The position numbers and the translations under genes are program-made. This document shows positions 26,142 through 36,636 of a DNA stretch of 64,000 nt, piece after piece. The notes under the pieces were generated by a model. The model did no database searches. It worked only from the letters and a program-made list of their open reading frames with translations, and had not been told where the DNA came from. The stretch's first letter is position 1. Each line of letters begins with the position of its first letter. The DNA is taken from assembly GCA_013423325.1 (NCBI GenBank), contig BLJB01000249.1:1-64000 (forward strand). Reading direction: 5' to 3'. The DNA comes from Usnea hakonensis (Eukaryota; Ascomycota; Lecanoromycetes; Lecanorales; Parmeliaceae).

Positions 26142-27140
26142 CTTGGTCTCCTCGCCCAAGCATATCTATGCCTATGAAAAGTGAGATCGGCAAAGCGGCC
26201 GACGATGTTCAATAAGAGCTAGTAGCTGATGACAAGCTGTCTTTGCGGAGAGGCTGACTAGCAAATTAGACTTGTACAGCCACAAGACTGACGCGGAAGG
26301 AAGGGTTCTGCAAATGGTGAATCTAGAGGAATGATGGTGGATAAGCTAAAGAAGAGCAGCTAAGGTTTGAATGAATGAGTGATCTGAATAGGTGATCGAG
26401 TGTGCTGATGAATGAGTTGGCACGACGCTGAGAGAAGAGTGAAGGCCGGACGCCTTTAGCGGTGGCTGTGCGTATGTGGCGCTTTTGGCTTACGAATCTT
26501 TGCCATACAAGGGGAAGGGAAGGGGATGCGAACGATGATCAGCACTCGCTTCGAGGAAAGAGGAGAATGGTTTCAACACAGTCTATGTTCAACACAGTCT
26601 ATATCGCAGCATCTATGACACCGTATCACTATTTTCACTGACAACACGGAGCAACGGCAGACTGCTGCTCTGGACTTCACCTGAAAGGCTGGAAGGTCAA
26701 TGTTCAAAATAGTCCGCAAGCGCTCTCATGGGAGCAGCCGGCGCTATTTTGTTCTGTTGCACTAAGGTACCTTAGCCTCCTCGATGTCTTGCCACCAAGA
26801 AGTGAGCGCGAATGACTCGTTTTCCCCAACCAAGATCTGCGACAAACAAACAACATGTATGAATATAAAACAAGGGGGCGTAACCACCCATTCTCCGTGG
26901 GTCACTCTTGCCCTCGGCTGTTTCGATCCTACAATAGATATCCAAAACGCACCCTCTCGTCAATGCATCATTGGCCTTTGCTGAGCGGGCAGGTCTTTGT
27001 TTCAAGTCCAGCGCGCTTCCTTTGTCAATAAGTAATTCTACAAAACCCGACCTTTTGCTTTCTCTTTCTTCCTTTCTCCAAACTCTACGCATATTCACCA
27101 AGTCTCCAAATCCTCACGCATCACAATACAAAAGTCTAAC
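26142..27140. promoter_or_regulatory. Divergent promoter region between DCP2 and a membrane-protein gene
   Basis: About 1 kb without coding potential. It contains a short tandem duplication at about 26573-26605 (TTCAACACAGTCTAT twice) and a CT-rich run at 27050-27080 upstream of the plus-strand start. Specific regulatory sites cannot be assigned. Confidence 0.4.
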
Positions 27141-28241
27141 ATGACGGGCAACTCGGCTTGGAAGGCTGGCAAGGGCGCTTTTGAGAAATTCGGCGGCAAG
27201 AACAGTACAGACCCTACAATAAAGAGCGTGGTAAGAATCTACACACACTCCTCTTCCTTTCGACCGTTGCTGACATATGCGAAGAACCACGCTCATTACC
27301 GCGGCACGTTGATCGAATCAGAGGAGATTGATGGGCAACTGCACTTCACCTTCGGCAAGATTGGCAATAAACACCGGAAAGATAGCGCATACTACCAGTA
27401 CATGGGAATTCCAAAGAAGGATGCCAAGATCCTCGCCGGCGTTGTGAAACGCGCACAGTTTTTGGAGGAAGGCTTCAGTTTTCTCGGTAAGAAGGTTGGC
27501 GTTAACACAGTCATCGAGTGCTTTCCTGAGTAAGTTTCGATCTCATCATCATGACTCTTTGCTCCATACTGACGGTTTATCAGGGCTGGCGACATCATTA
27601 GTACCGGTTTAAGCTTTGCGCTCGTTGTTCTCCCCGCCTGTCGGGTCTCCAAAGGGGACGGCAAGAGTAAATTCATGAGCGTCGTGTTATGGAGATTGTT
27701 TGGGGGTTTCTTTGTCGGCTTGGTACCCTATCTGTCAGTCCTGGTATACAGCAGACGGAAGATGAATGTCAGGAACGGAGACGCCCTAGAGGCAATGCTC
27801 TTGAAGCGCGTGGACAAGGCCTCCAAACCCGGGCGTGATGTTGAGAACGTCGCCAGACCGACCAAGCATCAGCATGCAACCACAAATGGACATCGTGCAG
27901 CCCCAAGCAGTGGACGTCATGACCTCGAAACTCCAGCTCATGCAACCACAAACGGACACCGTGTAGCCCCAACCAGTCGACGTCATGAACCCGAACCTCC
28001 GGCCCATGCGCCCCCGAGATACATCACAGCCAACGACATTCTGCAAAACTCTGGACCAGCAGCACCCGCACGAACGCCAGCGTTCCAGACTCCATCGAAG
28101 CAAGGTGGCAGAAGCTTCTTTCGACGTCGAGGGGAAGCGCAGGGTCATGAAGCGGCGGCCGGATTGCCAATGGAAGAGCTCGCACCGGTCCGTCCGGCTC
28201 GGCCGCAGCATGCAACGCCGGAGCGCAACGGTCATTTCTGA
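27141..28241 (+). CDS. Conserved fungal two-pass membrane protein, unknown function
   Basis: Three exons: 27141-27230, 27285-27529, 27584-28241; 330 residues. Intron 1 is 54 nt and in frame without stops, but has a full GTAAGA donor, GCTGAC branch and AG acceptor, so I treat it as an intron. Intron 2 is 54 nt with GTAAGT and a CATACTGAC branch. Residues 1-112 are soluble and basic (ARG/LYS/GLY rich, FEKFGGKNS near the start). Two membrane helices follow at about 113-132 (AGDIISTGLSFALVVLPA) and 140-166 (LWRLFGGFFVGLVPYLSVLV). The tail is disordered with two copies of HATTNGHR(A/V)AP about 23 residues apart and ends Pro/Arg-rich. I do not recognise the family. Confidence 0.75.
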
Positions 28242-28587
28242 TAAAGCTACTTGCGATATGATACCCTTGAGCATTTGAAGCGTGCGGGAAGATTCTGTTT
28301 TCTTAGCAATTTTCTTGGCTGGTCCTTGATAGGTAATTGTACTGGTAGTCAGTAAAAGCATGCCAGTGATCAATGATTCCAATCTTTGACGTAAATAAGG
28401 TTGGATTGTGACGATGGTTTCACTGTGACAGTGGTTTGATGAAAAGGGTAGGACACCTCGGCACCCACGTTCTATGCGCATATCGGCTAGGTGCAGATGA
28501 TTCCCGTCACTTATTACTCGAAATCTATCAGTAGTTGGACGCAGAATGTTTCGTTCACCTCGATTCCCTGTTTCTGACTCTAGATCT
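28242..28587. other. Intergenic between convergent genes
   Basis: Shared 3' flanks. No feature supported. Confidence 0.6.
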
Positions 28588-29759
28588 TTATATTATTCGC
28601 GTACAGCCGTAGCAAAGTGCTTTGGACTCCTCCGATTCAATGTTATTGCCCACTTGTGGTACAGTAGAGTCAATCTGATCCCCACCCCAAGATTGATTCA
28701 CAATTGGATACCCACAAACAGAGCATGAAGTTGTATTCTCAGTCGTTGAAGATGCCACTAGTCTGCCTGATGTTCGCACTACGTTCGAAACGATACTTGG
28801 GTAGTTCTGTTCAACAGACTCGAAGTACTGAGTCATGAGGCCGTCTATAGTAGCATCCTTAGATGAGGCTGGTACTTGTGACAAAACCTCGCAAATCAGT
28901 GGAGTCAGTGGAGGCGAGGTTATGCTCGCGTAAGCTTCGACTTCCTTTCTTAGTAGATCTCTCATTGGATATGAGCATTTGATACCATCAGAGGACGATC
29001 CGTCAGCTGTCAGCCAAGGAAGAGTGATAGCCCTGCCTTTCGCCGTTTGGGAGAGTGTCTTTTCTGCCAATCGTGTAGTCGAATCGCCGAACAGTATACT
29101 GTCGCATCCATGTGCTTTTGCAAATGCAAGGATTAGTCGACGCCGTAGAATTTCGATCATATCAGCTCTTGACGTTGCCGAAGGAAGAGATAGCAGATGG
29201 TGCTTTAAGCGCGTCAGTTTGTCCACAGCAACATGACGGTTCGTCAATGCATCAGCGTATGCTGGCAAAGCAAAGCCAATGCCGTATTCACAACAGTCTT
29301 CTAGCGACACTGCTGTGCACATGTGAGAAGGGTATCTCTGCTTGAGCAAACCCAATGAGTCGTGAAAAGAAGCATGTTCAAGTACTGTGGACTGGTCCAC
29401 AAATAAGATGTGAAGATTGTAGCCAGCATGGCGACCAGACTCGGCCCTAGTGCCGAGTTGCTGGTCAAGCAAATGCAAGAGAACGATGGACGAGACTCCA
29501 AATGAAACAGGGATTAGCAAAGTCTTCTGCGGCTCTTTGAAGCCGCCGCGTAGCTTGTTGGTCTCCAGCCTTTTAAGAACTTTGGTTGCAACGTATCTCA
29601 TAAAGCATTCTCTACAACTATGAGCTTGCTATGACGCTAATTGGTATACTCTTGTGGGACGCACCTGCAAAGATGCTCTGTCCTCACTACTAAAGCTGTC
29701 TCTGCATCATGACACCTCGCGCACGGAATTACAACACTTCCGCGATCATCTGAAGCCAT
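28588..29759 (-). CDS. NCS2: Cytoplasmic tRNA 2-thiolation protein 2 (Ncs2/Ctu2)
   Basis: Two exons: 29759-29665 and 29611-28588; 372 residues. The 53-nt intron joins LCR to ECFMRYVATKVLKRLE exactly. The N-terminus holds the zinc-binding pair CARC and the LCRECF motif typical of Ctu2. The central part is the degenerate ATP-pyrophosphatase-like fold (TLLIPVSFGVSSIVLLHLLD). The end has CSVCGYPI and LCYGCTRII, the conserved C-terminal cysteine pairs. With Ncs6/Ctu1 it thiolates the wobble uridine of cytosolic Lys, Glu and Gln tRNAs via the Urm1 pathway; Ncs6 is not in the window. The start at 29759 gives the short N-terminus usual in the family; an in-frame upstream ATG at 29867 is also possible. 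Confidence 0.92.
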
Positions 29760-30378
29760 AGTTGTTGATAGTTTGAAAGCAGCCTCTCCATGTGATGCGA
29801 GTGGTAGGCTTGTAAACGTGCATTTCCAGGCAGTGCGGTATAGGGCTGAGCTCTTTTTTACGTTCACGTGACTAAACTTCTCTCCAAGTCACTTCATATC
29901 GATAAGTACCAAGTTATAAGTAATCCTAATCTTGACTTGGAGTAATTGCTAGCAGGAATCCAGTCCAGGTTTCATGGAGCAATCAGGACGTCAAAGATGT
30001 TATTAATTTAGAAAGTGAAGATTTTTGCTCAAGTCCACTAGTATATTCGCGTAAGGACTACCTTACCTACTTTAAGGAACAGCGCCATGAGTTAAGAGGC
30101 TCCCCTTACGCCTAGTGAAGGGTTGAATTTTTTTGGTTGTAGCCTTGAGCGAGGGAGGCTCAGAAATGCGAGTTAGACTAAGGCTGCAGCCTTACGAGTA
30201 GCGGCACCTGGCTGAATCATCGCCAAGCTCATGGCTGAGCTTCTCGCCTTGCAGCAGAGTGGGCAAGCTTATATTTGCTCTGACTTCCATATTCAAGTAA
30301 AATCCAAATGAAGATTAAGAATCGGCTCCTACCTACAGACACGCTCTCCCAATTTACTCAAACCCTTCAATAGCCACA
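29760..30378. promoter_or_regulatory. Divergent promoter region between NCS2 and the PTM1-like gene
   Basis: About 620 bp between start codons, no coding potential. AT-rich centre; no regulatory word can be assigned with confidence. Confidence 0.4.
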
Positions 30379-32283
30379 ATGAAGGCGTTGTGCAGGGCTC
30401 TAGTCCCGCTTGCGCTATTTACATCGAGTGTCCTTTCCAGCGAAGTTGAGATTGTGCGTACGAGGAATGACGAGCGATCCGACGAAGCTGATATCTGAAC
30501 AGACACAAAAAGAGCAAAATAGACAGCAATGCAACGGCATGTACAGCAAGAGTGCATGGGGCGGTAGTGTAGATCCGTTCATACTCACCAAATTCATCCA
30601 AACTACACCAGAAGGCGATGAAGATCCCATTGTTAGCCTTGTCGTATTTGAGTGGAAGGACGAAGATCTCGTGGGAGTATGGCCGTCAGAGGATGCTCCA
30701 AAGGTGAAGACCGATTCCGTGCGTTTCCAGGAGTATTCAGCTAATGTATACAATGTACTCAGAAAGCATTCATATGCGATCAAGAAAGTGTAGAATCATC
30801 CTTCTGCGAGGCTCCACAGATTGGCGAATTTATCCTTAACAACAACGTGACGGAGGCATCGAAGAATCCTGTCATCACTCAATCGATCCACCTGAAAGAT
30901 CCCCAACCGGTGAATTATCCGGTCAAAAGGACAGGATACTACTGTGTTGGAACTTATGGATTCTCCGCACAGGACTACAAGGCGGTGGTCGAATTTAGGA
31001 ATGCATACGGAGAGCTGCAGGCCTCCCAGATTGCGAAGCTACCCTTCTATGGGGGGCTCACAATCGTCTATGCCGTCATGTCGATGTATGTGCTCTAGCA
31101 TTGCGTTCGTGGTGCAGCTCGACTAACGGGAGGCAGTTTCTGGGGCTTCCTCTATGTTCAGAATCGCCACGACATATGCAAGTCCAAACATTGTATCACA
31201 AGGAATGCAACAACTGACAGTCCACAGTACCCGTCCAGAACTACATCACGGCAATCATCGTATTTCTCATAGTCGAGCAATTGATGACATGGGGTTTCTA
31301 TGGTATGTTTACCCTATGCTATGAACGTACACGCATGGGCTGATTCTCTTAGACTACTCGAATAATCACGGCAATAATGCGCTGGCGAAGTTCTTGATGA
31401 TAATCGTTGCTATACTCAATGCTGGCAGAAACTCCTTTTCCTTCTTCCTCCTTCTCATCGTCTGTATGGGCTACGGTGTGGTCAAGCCTAGCCTCGGCAA
31501 AACGATGTGGTATGTCCGCGCTCTGGCTCTGACGCACTTCATCTTCGGAGTCATATATGCTGTGGCGAGTTTGACGATCACGCCTGATAATGCGGGGCCG
31601 CTTGTCCTTTTGGTCATCTTACCATTGGCAGCAACTCTGACGGCGTTCTACGTTTGGACACTGAACTCCTTGAACCTAACCATGAAGGATCTGCTGGAGA
31701 GAAAGCAGAGTGTCAAGGCGAAGATGTACAAGAAGCTCTGGTGGTGCATATTGGGTAGTATAGTGGTTATATTCGCCTTCTTTTTCCTCAACTCATTCAC
31801 CTTCGCTGGAAGAAGCGACCCAAATTTCGTACCAGACCACTGGAAGACAAGATGGTTCATACTCGATGGATGGCTTAATCTGGTTTACCTGGTGGATATT
31901 GCCTATGTCGCTTACCTTTGGAGGCCAACCGCGAACAACCGAAGATTTGCCATGAGTGACGAGGTGCTTATCCAGTGTTGCATTTGAATCCGTATACGCT
32001 GACCAGTCTACAGCTTGCACAAGACGATGAGGGTTTCGAAATTGCTTCCTTTGGTGGCTCATTAGACGAGGAAGATGCTCGATCACCTGACGCGATGGAG
32101 AATGGTGACGGAGCACTTTCACCTATGCCTCCTAAGCCGATGAATGACAATCATCACCAACGGCAGTCATTAGATGGGGAAACCATATTTGCAGTAGGAG
32201 AAGATGGCGATAAATGGTCAGACGACGAGGAGTCTCCCCGAAATTCGGCTGAACACAAGAGGTTGACCGGGAAGAACGACTGA
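30379..32283 (+). CDS. PTM1-like seven-transmembrane GOLD-domain protein
   Basis: Seven exons: 30379-30453, 30503-30718, 30763-31085, 31137-31177, 31228-31302, 31353-31963, 32014-32283; 536 residues, all phases consistent. Introns are 44-51 nt; the fourth (31178-31227) begins GCAAGT, a GC-AG intron. A signal peptide is at 1-20 (MKALCRALVPLALFTSSVLS). The lumenal part contains NGMYSKSAWGGSVDP, two cysteines (FICDQE, SFCEA) and YYCVGTYG, as in the fungal PTM1/lung-seven-transmembrane family. The membrane region starts at KLPFYGGLTIVYAV and includes RNSFSFFLLLIVCMGYGVVK and WFILDGWLNLVYLVDIAYVA. The cytoplasmic tail is acidic (QDDEGFEI). These proteins reside in Golgi and endosomes and are thought to act in trafficking; S. 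cerevisiae Ptm1 has no firm biochemical role. Confidence 0.9.
31178..31227 (+). other. GC-AG intron
   Basis: Fourth intron of the PTM1-like gene: donor GCAAGT, branch AACTGAC, acceptor CCACAG, 50 nt. The reading frame and protein conservation (HDI joined to LPVQNYIT) require removal of exactly this segment, and there is no GT at the needed position. Confidence 0.85.
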
Positions 32284-32497
32284 TAAGGGTGATCTGGCAG
32301 CAATTCCGGTTTTCTTAAAGAATACTTTCTCTTCAAGTAAGATATATGCAAAGCGGTACCTGATAGATAACACGCATAGAGCAACGGCGTTTGGTATGGC
32401 TGGGTATCTAAGATGTTTACAGGAATCAATCCTCCGTCGGAACAGGTTGTGTCTACTTGATTTAGTGCCGCAAACAATATGTTTGTTGAGATCCTCA

Positions 32498-33087
32498 TCA
32501 CTTCTTGCCTTTCTTCTTTTTCCCACCGCCGGCCCCACCACCTCCTCCCTTCTCGCCGCCTTTCCCGTGCGCCTGCCCACCTTTAGAACCACCCTTACTC
32601 GTGGGAGCTTTTGTATCCTCCAGCTTTACAGCAGCCACTCCCTCCATCTCATCTCCAGGGTCCTCGTTGACCCCCGTCTCTTCCTTCGCGGGTAGCGCAG
32701 CCATGACCCTCCCACAAGATCCCAAACTCGCCACCAGCCGCCCCACTTCCGCCGCCTTCCCAGTCTTGTATTTGAGACATGTGCCTGATACTGGATCGTA
32801 TGTTTTGAGCGTAAGTGTCGCTTTTGGCGCTTGGCTTTGGTGTGATAGATTCTGCGGTTCCGAAGACTCTAAATTATGTGGGCGAGAGGATATTGTTGAC
32901 GTCGCGGGTGGGGGAAAAGCTTTAGGTCTGGAGACTGTGTATTTAGTTGATATTCTAGTCTGTGATCGGGGCTGGTCAGAAAACAGTAATGGACAGGGGA
33001 AGAATACAGACGTACGGTGGTTGGACGTGCAGATATGAGGAGAGCCGATTGTTCTAAGAATGATTGAGCAGTGGCGAGATAGGGCAT
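32498..33087 (-). CDS. SRP21: Signal recognition particle subunit Srp9/Srp21
   Basis: Two exons: 33087-33016 (24 codons) and 32959-32498; 177 residues. The 56-nt intron has donor GTACGT and acceptor CACAG. The protein starts MPYLATAQSFLEQSALLISA, followed by TRISTKYTVSRPKA and, after a variable spacer, KATLTLKTYDPVSGTCLKYK, RLVASLG: the split SRP9 fold with a fungal insertion between the first helix/strand and the rest. The C-terminus is a Gly/Lys-rich tail. Srp9/21 binds the Alu domain of SRP RNA and slows elongation during co-translational targeting. The divergent DUF1308 gene starts about 120 bp away, so both must use one short promoter. Confidence 0.85.
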
Positions 33088-33209
33088 TATGTCTTGACAA
33101 GGGTTTTCGCAAACGGACGGAGCTTGTTCCTTAAAGTGTGGATGTGGGACATCGGAGATACGCCCCGGGGTTAACAGGAGTGACTGATTGGATATTGTGC
33201 GGCTACTCT
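33088..33209. promoter_or_regulatory. Compact bidirectional promoter
   Basis: Only about 120 bp separates the SRP9/21 start codon (minus) from the first in-frame ATG of the DUF1308 gene (plus). If the second ATG (33261) is used, the interval is about 170 bp. Confidence 0.45.
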
Positions 33210-34772
33210 ATGCGCCAACAAACTGGATCATTTTCTCCATGCATAAGTATTGAGTCGACCATGATTGGGAACTGTGAGTCCTGTGCTGAGAGGACTGGGG
33301 AAAATGTTGCACTCAGCTCAGCGATTGCTACAGCAGGGAAGACAGAGGGAAGTGCTCTAGCTGATGACCTGATCACGAGAAGCCGGACTCTCCTAAACGA
33401 GCTTGAGGACTTCAGAAAATTCATGGTCGAGCAAGGGAATGAGCAAGAACCGGTAGTCGACATACACAAATTCCAAAACTCAGTGTCGACTGAGTACAAA
33501 TCGCTCCAGAAGCTCGCACATGCAGATCTTTCTGCAGAGAAGACTATACATACTCTTCGCTCCTCAAATCTGCCATTTTATGCTGCCATCTGGGGCGCTG
33601 CGAAAGCTAGCACAGCTCTGGTGACATTTAGCAAGCGATTCTATTGGGACACTCGACCAACAAGACACAGCAAAAAGGCAGCTGAGAAGAATTGTGCGCT
33701 CGTGGATATAGTTGCTCACGATGGGGAGCAGTGGATCAAAGTGTCTACCATTACAGAGAGCCGTCTTTCTCTAGAGATCGCCAAAGCAAAGTGGGAAGCT
33801 GCGGACTCGTCCAGCGAAGATGAAGAACAAGAAACCGACAACGACACCTGCGACGAAGATGACATTGGTCGAATCGAAATAGTGAAGGTAGCGGATGATC
33901 TGCTTCGGGCGTCAAAAGCCCATAGGATTCACTACAAACACCCAACGATACGTTTCGTCCTTCCGAAGATTTCGGCAAGCCCCCCACTAGAGCTATTGCC
34001 AGTGCTTAAGCGCGTCCGCTCCACTGGTGCAGTCATTGACCTCGGCGACCAGACTGCTTCATCCGCCATGCTCAAAGAAGATGTCTTTCCCCGCCTGTTG
34101 CCATCGCCACACCCGCCCTTAACGGACACTTTGAATATAGACTGCACCATACTACTTGCCCTCGTCTCAGACCTATCCCATACTGCCAATCATCCAATTC
34201 TACCCAACTACAGCTCAGCTATAGCACGGCAAATCGAAATGGAAACCCGTGAACACCTTCTGCCGTCGAGCCTCTGGCCAGCAATGGCCGGGAAAAAACT
34301 AGTATGCACGTATGAAGCAGCCAAGAGAATGAAGGAGATAGTGGATACAATTGGGATGCCAAATGAGAGAATAAGAACAAATTTGCTACTAGACGATGAA
34401 ATAGCACGATCAGGAAAAGATTTGAGAGAAGCGTTCGCTAGATACAGCGACCACGCCATTCCGTCTTCCTTGGCCTTACCCATTCGCATCGTTAAAGCTG
34501 AGGTCTCAGAGTATAATGTCAAAGACGCGATACAAAGGGCTATACTACCGCCTGTCGCCTTACATGTAGCTGACCAGTTGACGGATATCAATCGCAGTGT
34601 TTTTATGTACGGGTGGATGGAAAGTATGACTACGGTTTCTTCTAACCGGACCGTTGCCAAGCATATTGAAAGCATAGTGGAAAAAGAAGGTGAGGGTGCT
34701 GCGGGTCCGGAGATTTGGCTGCGCGAGCCTGCAAGGAGCCTGCTTGGGAAAGAGAAAGAGAGGCGAAAATGA
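33210..34772 (+). CDS. DUF1308/UPF0415 (C7orf25-like) protein
   Basis: Single exon, 520 residues from the first ATG at 33210; ATG at 33261 is an alternative, and the frame is open further upstream without ATG. The N-terminal helical region (LITRSRTLLNELEDFRKFM) and the C-terminal segment resemble the DUF1308 domain of UPF0415/C7orf25 proteins: NIDCTILLALVSDLSH, a RE-HLLPSSLWP loop, and a block LVCTYEAAKRMKEIVDTIG before NERIRTNLLL. A Glu/Asp-rich insertion sits at about residues 195-225. In the family this C-terminal domain looks like a PIN-type nuclease fold, but its biochemical role is not known. Forms a divergent pair with SRP9/21. Confidence 0.7.
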   Translation: MRQQTGSFSPCISIESTMIGNCESCAERTGENVALSSAIATAGKTEGSALADDLITRSRTLLNELEDFRKFMVEQGNEQEPVVDIHKFQNSVSTEYKSLQKLAHADLSAEKTIHTLRSSNLPFYAAIWGAAKASTALVTFSKRFYWDTRPTRHSKKAAEKNCALVDIVAHDGEQWIKVSTITESRLSLEIAKAKWEAADSSSEDEEQETDNDTCDEDDIGRIEIVKVADDLLRASKAHRIHYKHPTIRFVLPKISASPPLELLPVLKRVRSTGAVIDLGDQTASSAMLKEDVFPRLLPSPHPPLTDTLNIDCTILLALVSDLSHTANHPILPNYSSAIARQIEMETREHLLPSSLWPAMAGKKLVCTYEAAKRMKEIVDTIGMPNERIRTNLLLDDEIARSGKDLREAFARYSDHAIPSSLALPIRIVKAEVSEYNVKDAIQRAILPPVALHVADQLTDINRSVFMYGWMESMTTVSSNRTVAKHIESIVEKEGEGAAGPEIWLREPARSLLGKEKERRK

Positions 34773-35307
34773 TCCGGCAAGCAGAACAGTTCAATCCGGT
34801 CAAAAACATCGACTTTACGACATAGCTCCCAACGTATCCTTTCCAGCAATGATTGGCAATCTCCCAACTAACGACAACATCTGCATCTCGATTTAATCCC
34901 CTACTCATTACGCAGAGACTACGAGGCAGCAGGAACCGAATTGTCGAGGCATTATTGTGTACGGGAATTCCTTCCATACAGTTGGCCCCTTACATGGTCT
35001 TCATCAGCGACAGCGACAGCGACAGGGTTTCCCATTAGATCGTCCATCAATCTTCAATATCCCTGAACGACTCGGAACGTTCAACCTAGTTTTACTATGG
35101 AAATGAAAAGTAACACGATACGGAGGCCCAATCAGTACTAAGCGTAAGACATTGTTCACCCGACGACCTGAGACAATCTTCCATGCGCAAGAGCCATCTT
35201 CACTAGCCTCCTTCTCGACTTGCTCAGCCCCTTTGATCTTTGATGATGCATTTTTTAAATCTTCTGTTGTACCTTCCTGTCCATCACAGCTCAATCGTTT
35301 CCAAAAG
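34773..35307. other. Intergenic
   Basis: Between two plus-strand genes. The frame of the F-box gene is open upstream to 35152 but without motif. A small GCGACA x3 run occurs near 35010-35027. Confidence 0.5.
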
Positions 35308-36636
35308 ATGCATATCTACCAGTTACTTTCCTTCTCTCCACTCGAGAAATTCCCTCGAGAATTGCTTTATGACATCGTGAGCACTCTGCCAAGACAAGAT
35401 CTGCTCCGTTTACGGCGTGTAAGCAAAACACTTGCTTCAGCAGCTGCATCTCCTCTATTCCAGACCATCTGTGTGTGGCTCGGTGACAAAAGCTTGGAGC
35501 ACTTCAATTCCATTTCTCAGCATCCTCAATTATCCCAATATGTCAAAGAGATTGTCTTCTCACCACTGCGGTTCATTGACCACGGCAGTGGGGAGCAGTA
35601 TCTCTTACAAAACCGCAGTCTGGCCAGGCTCCGGTCCTCTTGCGAAGACTTTCAAAACCTGGCCTCGTCAGGGCACAGGGCTGCATACGAACGCTACATC
35701 AAGGCACAACGCCGTTTGTCCTCACAGGGTGTTGCTTCGAGAACACTTATCGACGGGATGAGAAGACTGCCACAGCTCTCGAGTATCACAATCGACTTCT
35801 TGAATTTCCACATTGGCTGTTCCGAATTGGTGACCGCATTCGGAACATTGAACGCTGCAACTTTACTTACATACGACTGCGAAATTCTACTTCCATTGGT
35901 ATTCGGGGCCATGGTAGCTTCCAAAGCAAACATCAAGACCTTCAAGCTTGGAGAACATGAGGAGTTTAGGCATGATCCTTCTCAAAAGTTGGGCACCAGA
36001 CGTTCCCTAATCGAACTTTTGGACCCTGCGCAAGCCGGTGGAAGAAACCGTCCTAGATCGATATCTTCAGAAGCCCTATTGAACACCTTCTATCTGGCGG
36101 ACGATCCTAAAGGCAGGAAGACCTTGGGCAATCTGCGCACGCTGGAGATCTCTTCAATTGAGGCGAATCTCGACCATGGAGAGGAGTTGAATGAAACAAC
36201 AAGCGCAATACGTCAAATCATTGGACTCAGCCCCAACCTCGAGAAAATCACTTTGGGCGAGATCAACGACAAGACTTCGGGGAAAATGCCGTCTCTAACA
36301 AGCGTGTTCGATACGAGAACAATGCAGTACCTGCAGAAGCTGGACATGTACAACTACGAGTCAGGGACAGATGATCTGGTTCATTTCTTGCGCAGACACG
36401 CGAATACCCTAGTCGAAGTCCGGCTTGGATGGATGATGCTTCTGGGTGGAGATTGGTCGTCGCTACTTGTTCGGTTGAGGCAGGTGACATTTGTACGACT
36501 GAAACACTTCATTTTGAACGATTGCGATGACAATGAGGTGGACCTGGAGGTGCAAGATTACGTGCTAGGAAAGACAGCCTTCGATCCTATCGTCGAAACC
36601 AGACCGATCAGGGACACTCAAGCTGATACCGCATAA
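35308..36636 (+). CDS. F-box protein
   Basis: Single exon, 442 residues from ATG at 35308 (AAAAGATGC). An F-box is at about residues 9-50: LEKFPRELLYDIVSTLPRQD followed by LLRLRRVSKTLASAA, with the Leu/Pro and Val-Cys/Ser positions expected of fungal F-boxes. The rest has irregular leucine-rich strands (YVKEIVFSPL, LRTLEISSIE, NLEKITLGEI) like the weakly conserved C-terminal half of fungal F-box proteins. It would be a substrate adaptor for an SCF (Skp1-Cul1) ubiquitin ligase; the substrate cannot be told. An in-frame upstream ATG at 35152 would add 52 residues without motif. Confidence 0.75.
   Translation: MHIYQLLSFSPLEKFPRELLYDIVSTLPRQDLLRLRRVSKTLASAAASPLFQTICVWLGDKSLEHFNSISQHPQLSQYVKEIVFSPLRFIDHGSGEQYLLQNRSLARLRSSCEDFQNLASSGHRAAYERYIKAQRRLSSQGVASRTLIDGMRRLPQLSSITIDFLNFHIGCSELVTAFGTLNAATLLTYDCEILLPLVFGAMVASKANIKTFKLGEHEEFRHDPSQKLGTRRSLIELLDPAQAGGRNRPRSISSEALLNTFYLADDPKGRKTLGNLRTLEISSIEANLDHGEELNETTSAIRQIIGLSPNLEKITLGEINDKTSGKMPSLTSVFDTRTMQYLQKLDMYNYESGTDDLVHFLRRHANTLVEVRLGWMMLLGGDWSSLLVRLRQVTFVRLKHFILNDCDDNEVDLEVQDYVLGKTAFDPIVETRPIRDTQADTA

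Noticed and set aside
27967..27985. CCAGTCGA word in the plus-strand membrane-protein gene
   Set aside because: Same 8-mer as the loop complement but the flanks do not pair and the frame differs, so it is chance.
33138..33209. Start of the DUF1308 protein at 33138
   Set aside because: The codon there is GTG, not ATG; the first in-frame ATG is at 33210.
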